Source of the DNA: an uncultured Spartobacteria bacterium
Lineage (GTDB): Bacteria > Verrucomicrobiota > Verrucomicrobiia > Chthoniobacterales > UBA6821
Assembly: GCA_903831635.1 (NCBI GenBank)
Contig: CAIKYN010000214.1
Span: 1-11,374, forward strand
Direction of reading: 5' to 3'
Length of the DNA stretch: 11,374 nt
Shown one piece after another: positions 6,528 through 11,374 of the stretch (its first letter is position 1; every line of letters begins with the position of its first letter). The translations under genes and the position numbers were made by a program. The notes beneath the pieces were generated by a model, which made no database searches, was not told the origin of the DNA, and was given only the letters and a program-made list of their open reading frames with translations.

Positions 6528-7553
6528 ATGAGTCTCATTCCATCTATTAAGGATACTGTTGCTTGGGTCCGATTGACCCCAGCCATCTTGAATGCCTCCG
6601 AATATGACAGTCGTACCATGGCTATTATGTCTGCGCGGTGTCAGGAATTTAAGGTATCAAAAGAGGCGATTCTCAAGGTCGTCCAGAGTGGAAAGACCAA
6701 GCAAGATGCTGTTAATCAGTCTCGTCTGGATTTTGAAAAGGAATTTGCGGGCGATGACCAAACCATCACCAGCTATCAGAATACTCTGCCGGCCATCTCT
6801 AAACTTAGAGCTAAAGTGGATCAGACTCAGGAAAGAATGGATAACCTTCCTGCTCACGAAAAATACACTTCAGGCAAGGCTGTTACAAACGTCCCTACAG
6901 ACAAGAAGATTTGGCAGAAAATCTTCCTTTTTGTTGCTGGTTTATTCATCGTAGTAGATGCCGTCAATGATTCCATCTTCCTACATGACACGGCAGGATT
7001 TGAATGGCTTCGTTCTATTCTCTTTCCCATTGGGGGAGTTTTGGCGCTAACTTTTGTGCTGAAGGTCTTTTTGGATGTCCATAAAAAGCATCAGCAACCC
7101 TGGTTCCCCTATTTGAAGAACGTGCTCTTGGTAATAGGACTCCTTCTGGTAATCGCTTGGGTATATTTGCAGGCACAATCAGCTGTTAATCTGTCTCAAG
7201 GCCCTAAAATATCAGGACTCGATTCTGCTCCAGTACCCACTGCTAACCAAGCATCCATGGATCAGATTTTGCAAATCACCTTTCTCAGCATTGGACTTGC
7301 GATTATTGGAGCAGGTTTGGTTGCGCACGTGCAAAAGATAAACGACGACTTCACGGAGTATGATGGGATTGAGGAATCAAAATTATTCCTTCAACTCAAA
7401 AAAGATCACGAAAGCGCTCTGGAAGAACTCAATCGTGTGATCGACAGAAGAACATTCACCAATGGCTTGATAGAAATCATCTCTGGTAAACGAGATTCCG
7501 TAGTATCTGAGTCCGAGGCTCTTTATGACGAACTGCGTGGTAGTGGTGCTTGA
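6528..7553 (+). CDS. Four-TM membrane protein with flanking coiled coils, unknown
   Basis: A 341-residue protein of no family I recognise. The N-terminal about 125 residues are soluble, charged and helix-rich (coiled-coil-like around 60-108). Four hydrophobic segments follow at about 129-147, 158-182, 196-214 and 246-268, then a C-terminal helical region (about 275-336) rich in Glu, Lys and Leu. Soluble ends should lie on the same, probably cytoplasmic, face. The ATG is 18 bases after the stop of the secreted protein, so the two probably form an operon, pairing an exported protein with a membrane partner; the complex is inferred. The stop is only 34 bases from the stop of the convergent minus-strand gene, with just a weak CTGCT / AGCAG hairpin (7556-7576) between them that might end both transcripts. 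Confidence 0.7.
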   Translation: MSLIPSIKDTVAWVRLTPAILNASEYDSRTMAIMSARCQEFKVSKEAILKVVQSGKTKQDAVNQSRLDFEKEFAGDDQTITSYQNTLPAISKLRAKVDQTQERMDNLPAHEKYTSGKAVTNVPTDKKIWQKIFLFVAGLFIVVDAVNDSIFLHDTAGFEWLRSILFPIGGVLALTFVLKVFLDVHKKHQQPWFPYLKNVLLVIGLLLVIAWVYLQAQSAVNLSQGPKISGLDSAPVPTANQASMDQILQITFLSIGLAIIGAGLVAHVQKINDDFTEYDGIEESKLFLQLKKDHESALEELNRVIDRRTFTNGLIEIISGKRDSVVSESEALYDELRGSGA

Positions 7554-7587
7554 TACTGCTGCTAGAAAACAAGCAGATGCTCTTTGG

Positions 7588-8808
7588 TCAGATTCCTAAA
7601 AGGTGCCTGCCAAGGTTTATCCAGTAGGGAGCAGTCGCGGTACCTGCTGCTGATAGACCACCCTTGACCAAGGCTCCACCAGCCGTAATTGCTACCTTGG
7701 TTGGGTTAAGCAGCTTCAATGCTTCGCCAAGTTGGGTTATGAGAGTTGGGTCCTTTTCAAAAGCGGAGGCTTTGTCTCCAGGCAATTCGTACTTCATGCC
7801 GCCAAGGTGACGGAGATATCCCTCTCTCACAAGATATGCCAAGGCATCTACCATCATGTTCTCCATGCACATGAAGGGAGCACCCGGCCAACCCCACCAG
7901 AGTTTTAGCCGCAACTGAAGTGCAAGATTTGCGTTGATCTTAGCTTCAATCTCACGAGGCAAGCCGGTTTCTGATATACCTTGGTGGGATTTGCCAAGCG
8001 ATTCATCAGGTAGTCGGTCTACGTCTTTGTTAAACTGATACCTTAAAAAGGGATGGTCGGATTGCTGAGCAATGAAAAACAATTCAGCGTTGGCTCCGTT
8101 TCTCTTCATTTCATTATATTTATTAAAGAGAACATTATCGGTCACGGTCGATGATAAATCATTTGAAAATTGAGCTATTGAATTTGCTGACGCCTCTATT
8201 TCCGGATCTGTAAGATTTTTGTAATTCTTTCTAAGGTCCGATATAACTATCTTCCTGACTCGTTCATACTCGTCAGCCCTAGCCGTTAAATCTTCAGGAG
8301 ATTCTTTTAGTTTCTTATATTTTGGAAGAGAGGATTTTTCAGGATGAGTAAATTCTTCAGGAAGCTCCAATCCACTAGGTTTATCCGGCAAATCCCTAAC
8401 ATAAGCACTGATCAAATCCTTCCAGCAAAGATCGAATAGATTCAGCTCAGCTGAATGTCTGTGATAGAGATAAGCTCCAATCTTTCCGTAGAGAAAAGAG
8501 CAGACCGCTCTTGCTTGTAATTCCAACTCAGCAGGGTCCCAAATTAGGAAATCTTTAGGCATTTCAGGAGGCCATCCAGCCTGATCCAAGATAGAGAGAA
8601 TCTCGGAAGTGCCATGGTAGTGCCGCGAGTTAGAATCTTGAGCATCACGCTTTAATTTTGTGAGCTCTACATTTTTCCAATTCTCATCAGAGTTGCTGAG
8701 AATCATATTCAACCAAGAGAGCTGTGATTCATATGATTCATAATCATATCCAGTAAGTTGCAACTCCATCGGGAGCCAATTGTATTTTAGATCTGCAGGT
8801 GTGCTCAT
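7588..8808 (-). CDS. 406-residue protein of unknown function, downstream of FRG gene
   Basis: No family recognised. The protein looks soluble for most of its length: a Trp/Tyr-rich N-terminal region (about 1-140), a charged, probably coiled central part (about 160-260), and a later segment around 310-343 (MENMMVDALAYLVREGYLRHL then GMKYEL) that resembles the helix-plus-wing end of a winged-helix domain. The last 35 residues (372-406) turn Gly/Ala-rich and hydrophobic (AGGALVKGGLSAAGTATAP), which could be a membrane-inserting or packing tail. The ATG lies 21 bases after the FRG gene's stop in the same direction, so the two probably form one transcription unit. No Shine-Dalgarno is visible. The DNA is AT-richer than the core genes, while the FRG gene is less so. 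A DNA-binding, immunity or effector role is possible, but none is shown. Confidence 0.72.
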   Translation of the reverse strand: MSTPADLKYNWLPMELQLTGYDYESYESQLSWLNMILSNSDENWKNVELTKLKRDAQDSNSRHYHGTSEILSILDQAGWPPEMPKDFLIWDPAELELQARAVCSFLYGKIGAYLYHRHSAELNLFDLCWKDLISAYVRDLPDKPSGLELPEEFTHPEKSSLPKYKKLKESPEDLTARADEYERVRKIVISDLRKNYKNLTDPEIEASANSIAQFSNDLSSTVTDNVLFNKYNEMKRNGANAELFFIAQQSDHPFLRYQFNKDVDRLPDESLGKSHQGISETGLPREIEAKINANLALQLRLKLWWGWPGAPFMCMENMMVDALAYLVREGYLRHLGGMKYELPGDKASAFEKDPTLITQLGEALKLLNPTKVAITAGGALVKGGLSAAGTATAPYWINLGRHLLGI

Positions 8809-8829
8809 AAGTTAAACTAGAATTTTAGA

Positions 8830-9486
8830 TCAGAAATTAGTTATTTGCTTGGCAATCTCATCTAGGCCTCCAAGCACGGAACTCTCATCGATTCCCATTT
8901 GACGCAGCTGGGGGTAGATGACGGCTTTAAGAGGTCCTGAGATGGTGTAACGGATCAGGGAAGGGCTTTTATAAGCCACTCTGGGGTCGGGATGAATGGT
9001 GAATGTCGAGGACTGGGAGATGATCCGTTCGGTCAGGTGCGGCGGATTGATCCGGGCTACCTTCTTCACGGTGAGAGGATCGGTGTTCTTCTTGAGATTC
9101 AGGACTGAAAGCTGTTTTTCCGAATAGACGACGGCCGTTTCCTTATCCCGGGTACAGACGGCAAAGAAGAGGGCGATCAGGGGATTCGTCGACCAATCCA
9201 GAAGCCTGACGGGCAGGCCATGATGGCGGGCCGTAAAGAGCCGTTCCCAATCCGTCAGTCCTGAGGGTAGGAGTGCAGCACCCAATCGGTGAAAGCGGTT
9301 CAGCATGTACCGCTCCTGAACAATCAGATCCTTCAGGGGGATTTTGGCGAACTTCTTATACCTGCCGATGGTCGGCACAAGGTCATAGGACTTCGACATA
9401 TGCCCGCGGAACACCCGCCGCTTGCCCTCGGCCGAGGTGACCCTCTTGACGTAATCATCAATGCTCCGGATGGCAATGGTCTTCAT
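8830..9486 (-). CDS. FRG-domain protein
   Basis: A 218-residue single-domain protein matching the FRG family, named for its Phe-Arg-Gly motif. Visible features: VFRGH (residues 25-29), an early conserved Glu (E58 in VQERY), the hallmark ARHHGLPVRLLDWSTNPLIA (86-105) running into LFFAV, and the later PPHLTERIISQSSTFTIHPD (148-167). All expected blocks are present, so it is probably intact. The biochemical activity of FRG domains was not established to my knowledge; they often occur in accessory and defence-like gene neighbourhoods. There is no signal peptide or TM segment, so it should be cytosolic. It is the first gene of a probable two-gene minus-strand operon with the 406-residue protein. 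Copy 2 of the shared edge element lies just upstream, predicting a leader of about 15 bases. No Shine-Dalgarno precedes the ATG. Confidence 0.88.
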   Translation of the reverse strand: MKTIAIRSIDDYVKRVTSAEGKRRVFRGHMSKSYDLVPTIGRYKKFAKIPLKDLIVQERYMLNRFHRLGAALLPSGLTDWERLFTARHHGLPVRLLDWSTNPLIALFFAVCTRDKETAVVYSEKQLSVLNLKKNTDPLTVKKVARINPPHLTERIISQSSTFTIHPDPRVAYKSPSLIRYTISGPLKAVIYPQLRQMGIDESSVLGGLDEIAKQITNF

Positions 9487-9504
9487 GGGGGGAATGTTCT
9501 CTGG

Positions 9505-9541
9505 AAGACTCTACAGCAAGACACCCTCCCACGGTCAAAAG
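9505..9541 (-). promoter_or_regulatory. Shared edge element, copy 2: probable promoter/operator of the FRG gene
   Basis: Read on the minus strand: CTTTTGACCG, TGG, GAGGGTGTCTTGC, TG, TAGAGT, CTT, the same architecture as 2395-2431. Possible -35 TTGACC (9533-9538) and -10 TAGAGT (9508-9513) are again 19 bases apart. The start of transcription would fall near 9501, ahead of the FRG ATG at 9486. A T-rich stretch precedes both copies. Confidence 0.6.
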
Positions 9542-9647
9542 CAAAAAGGAAAATTTGGCTCCTGCGATCTGCCAAGGATCCATTCCTGAGTTCTTGATTA
9601 ATTCTTCTTTTCTCTGCACCTCATCGACTCAGCGCGATCACATTTTT

Positions 9648-10136
9648 TCAAACCTCCACTTCATCTTTCTCGAGAAAGGATTGGGCAAAGTCCCAGAGGT
9701 CGAGGAAGCCAGAGTTGTAGAAGTACTGGCTGAGGATCGGGTGGTGCTGAAGTAACCGGAAGTACCAGCTAAAGATCTCAGTCTCTTCACGGGTCAGGAT
9801 TTTGCTGATGGAGACAGCTTGGGCGATGCGGTTCAGCAACCCGAAGAGCTCATCGAGGTCTCGTTTGAGAGCGATCTCGACTTCCGTGGTTAATACCGCT
9901 TCGGGTGCCAGGAGATGTTTCAACTTCTTCTCGAGATTGGATTCTTTCAGGAACGCTACAGCGCGTTCGATCGACGGGTTTTTCTCCAACTGATGATGAA
10001 ATTCAGAGAGAAGGATCTTCTTTTTTGCAATCAGGGAACGACCCTCCTGATCCAAGTGCCTCAGAAAAGCGATCACGGCTCCGCCAACGACGACTAGTAC
10101 CGATACGAGAGCCCAAAATTCGATCAAACGTCTCAT
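9648..10136 (-). CDS. Small membrane-anchored helical protein, unknown
   Basis: A 162-residue protein beginning MRRLIEFW with an N-terminal hydrophobic segment (about residues 5-25, rich in Val/Ala) followed by a long helical, charged cytosolic-type region. The part around LNRIAQAVSISKILTREETE and WYFRLLQHHPILSQYF somewhat resembles small membrane-anchored proteins of the DUF4760 type; that resemblance is weak. I chose the ATG at 10136 because AGGA lies 10 bases upstream and the hydrophobic anchor then starts at once. A longer frame opens at 10193 but would add 19 polar residues and begin inside the palindrome controlling the divergent antitoxin. It is separated from the FRG gene by about 160 bases, including that gene's promoter element, so it is probably its own transcription unit. 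Confidence 0.65.
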   Translation of the reverse strand: MRRLIEFWALVSVLVVVGGAVIAFLRHLDQEGRSLIAKKKILLSEFHHQLEKNPSIERAVAFLKESNLEKKLKHLLAPEAVLTTEVEIALKRDLDELFGLLNRIAQAVSISKILTREETEIFSWYFRLLQHHPILSQYFYNSGFLDLWDFAQSFLEKDEVEV

Positions 10137-10184
10137 TTGTTGAAATCCTAGCCGCTTCTCCCCACCTTGCATTTTATTTATCGC

Positions 10185-10203
10185 GTGATACACTCTGTAT
10201 CAC
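10185..10203 (+). promoter_or_regulatory. Palindromic operator abutting the antitoxin start codon
   Basis: GTGATACA, CTC, TGTATCAC is a perfect 8-base inverted repeat with a 3-base centre, ending immediately before the antitoxin ATG. TTGCAT (10167-10172) and TACACT (10189-10194, spacer 16) could be the -35 and -10, putting the -10 inside the palindrome, so bound repressor would block the promoter. Phd/YefM-type antitoxins are known to repress their own operons through such palindromes. The predicted start of transcription is within a few bases of the ATG, suggesting a leaderless message. Confidence 0.7.
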
Positions 10204-10443
10204 ATGAAAACAGCTTCCGTTCGTGACCTCAGAAATCACTTCGCCGATGTGGCGAAGTGGATCGAGGGGGGAGAATTGGTTTCCATCACACGTCATGGAT
10301 CAGTCTTTGCAACGCTCTCTCCTGCCGCGCCTAAAAAACGACTTGCCGCTGATTGGAAGTCCCGTTTCAAGGATCACCCCCCACTCGGAAAAGGCATCTC
10401 GACACGAGAAACCTCGAACATCTGGTCTGATCTCAGGGACTGA
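10204..10443 (+). CDS. Phd/YefM-type antitoxin
   Basis: A 79-residue protein of the prevent-host-death family. The N-terminal MKTASVRDLRNHFADVAKWI, GGELVSITRHGSVFATLSP matches the usual DNA-binding fold: start strand, Arg-x-x-Leu helix, then the hairpin in which the protein asks for its own promoter. The C-terminal part (about 43-79, WKSRFKDHPPLGKGI and onward) is the flexible region that normally wraps and neutralises the toxin. It is followed after 5 bases by a PIN-domain toxin, and a palindromic operator ends at its ATG, so autoregulation by the antitoxin-toxin complex is likely. No ribosome binding site fits upstream because the operator occupies that space. Complete by length. Confidence 0.93.
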   Translation: MKTASVRDLRNHFADVAKWIEGGELVSITRHGSVFATLSPAAPKKRLAADWKSRFKDHPPLGKGISTRETSNIWSDLRD

Positions 10444-10448
10444 AGACC

Positions 10449-10889
10449 ATGGCATCGGCTTACTATCCCGATTCCAGTTTCCTAGTGTCGCTGGTCTGCA
10501 ATGATTCAAACAGTGCCGAGGCCTGTTCCATCATGAGTAGGTTGGCAAGCCCGCTGGTTTTCACGGCTCTTCACCGGATCGAGGTCAGAAATGCCCTCCG
10601 GAATATAGCGTCAAGAGACCTTATCAATCAGGAGGAGCGCAAAGGGGCCTTCCGTCGCATTGATGAGGATCTGAGGGAGGGATTGCTGGTTCACTCACCC
10701 ATCGACTGGCCGGATGTGCTCCGAGGAGCAGATGAACTGAGCGAAAGATACTCCTCCCAAGATGGACAACGGACGATCGATCTGCTGCATGTGGCTGTGG
10801 CCATGGAGAGCGGGGCAAAGACCTTCCTCACCTTTGACAAGCGTCAACGGGGCTTGGCTAAGGCAGCCGGAATGAAAGTCTTACCCTAA
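10449..10889 (+). CDS. vapC: VapC-type PIN-domain ribonuclease toxin
   Basis: A 146-residue PIN-domain protein. VapC toxins are Mg-dependent endoribonucleases that cut specific RNAs, commonly tRNA or rRNA, and stop translation until neutralised by their antitoxin. The four acidic active-site positions are present: Asp8 (YPDSSFLV), Glu45 (RIEVRNAL), Asp111 (RTIDLLHVAVA) and Asp130 (FLTFDKRQ), with normal spacing and full length, so the enzyme appears intact. It starts 5 bases after the antitoxin stop and is translationally close-coupled. Its RNA target cannot be deduced. It ends 3 bases from the stop of the convergent DUF1622 gene, leaving no room for a separate terminator. Confidence 0.93.
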   Translation: MASAYYPDSSFLVSLVCNDSNSAEACSIMSRLASPLVFTALHRIEVRNALRNIASRDLINQEERKGAFRRIDEDLREGLLVHSPIDWPDVLRGADELSERYSSQDGQRTIDLLHVAVAMESGAKTFLTFDKRQRGLAKAAGMKVLP

Positions 10890-10892
10890 CCC

Positions 10893-11300
10893 TTACTCTC
10901 CTGACTTCTTCACGGCATCGGCGATGACGGAGACACCTGATTGCGTGAGGGCGCGCTTCCAAGGAAGCGTTCCCTCGATCTCGATCTCCAGGGAGAAGGA
11001 TAGGAAGGTACGGATCAGCACGATCACGCCGAGAATGATGACATTGTTCATGGTTGGATCGACCGCCACGGTCCGAATGAGATCACCTGCCACGAGTACC
11101 TCAAGCCCAGCTAGGATTCCTCCGCCTAGCGTACGGCGCAGCACAGAGTAAGCTTTGGCTCCATCTCCCGTCCTATACCAAGTCCTGAGGGCCAGAAAGG
11201 CGGCTAAAATCAATCCTGCGACAAGCACTGCCACACCGATCCCGTCAGCAAGATGCACGATCAGTCCCAAAGCTCTGGAATAGGAGTCAGGTGCTTCCAT
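10893..11300 (-). CDS. DUF1622 family membrane protein
   Basis: A 135-residue integral membrane protein. After a short N-terminus come hydrophobic segments around LGLIVHLADGIGVAVLVAGL and ILAAFLAL, then LRRTLGGGILAGLEVLVAGD, LIRTVAVDPTMNNVIILGVIVL and IRTFLSFSLEIEIEGTLPW, the conserved pattern of the DUF1622 family (GLE-LVA-D-IRT, RTFLSFSLE-EIEG-PW). The biochemical role of the family is unknown. I chose ATG at 11300; a GTG at 11345 in the same frame would add 15 basic, non-conserved residues. Three bases separate its stop from that of vapC on the other strand. It is unrelated in type to the accessory block and may mark return to ordinary chromosome. Confidence 0.85.
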   Translation of the reverse strand: MEAPDSYSRALGLIVHLADGIGVAVLVAGLILAAFLALRTWYRTGDGAKAYSVLRRTLGGGILAGLEVLVAGDLIRTVAVDPTMNNVIILGVIVLIRTFLSFSLEIEIEGTLPWKRALTQSGVSVIADAVKKSGE

Positions 11301-11374
11301 GGAGTAGATCCGTTTACTTTTTAGCTTTTTCTGGATGCCCACCACTCGCGGAACTGGGCAAGCGCCCTGCTCCG

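Overview
The window looks like a chromosomal segment from a Gram-negative-type bacterium: vertically inherited core genes, then an accessory block, then a toxin-antitoxin module. The enolase end, the FtsB/DivIC-type protein and a release factor 2 with an intact programmed frameshift are ordinary bacterial housekeeping genes. The general style of these proteins, weak Shine-Dalgarno usage and moderate GC make me think of the Verrucomicrobiota/PVC group. That assignment is an impression from sequence style and was not searched.

Left side (1-2108, plus strand): the 3' end of eno, ftsB/divIC-like, a small hairpin terminator, then prfB, whose reading requires a +1 shift at an in-frame TGA. Next comes a 326-base non-coding stretch with short repeats and hairpins.

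Middle (about 2395-9541), an accessory block of mostly unrecognised genes. On the plus strand: a TPR-like protein; three very small ORFs (a one-TM protein, a 72-residue beta-repeat protein, a Cys/His-rich triple-repeat protein); a four-TM protein whose C-terminus carries the same beta-repeat module as the 72-residue protein; a secreted two-domain protein with an Asp-rich DADLDLHV domain; and a four-TM coiled-coil protein. On the minus strand, converging on these: an FRG-domain protein followed by a 406-residue protein of unknown function. A 37-base element matching at 30 of 37 positions lies at both edges of the block, in inverted orientation, each copy upstream of and pointing into the outermost gene (TPR gene on the left, FRG gene on the right). 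It looks like a shared promoter/operator.

Right side (9648-11374): a small membrane-anchored helical protein on the minus strand, a divergent Phd/YefM antitoxin plus VapC PIN toxin pair preceded by a perfect palindrome that touches the start codon, and a DUF1622 membrane protein on the minus strand convergent with vapC.

No integrase, transposase, tRNA, rRNA or CRISPR array was seen. The best candidate for something undescribed is the envelope-oriented cluster at 3123-7553, possibly with the convergent FRG pair. Its function cannot be read from the sequence, and coordinated action of these genes is inference from proximity, shared modules and the shared edge element.
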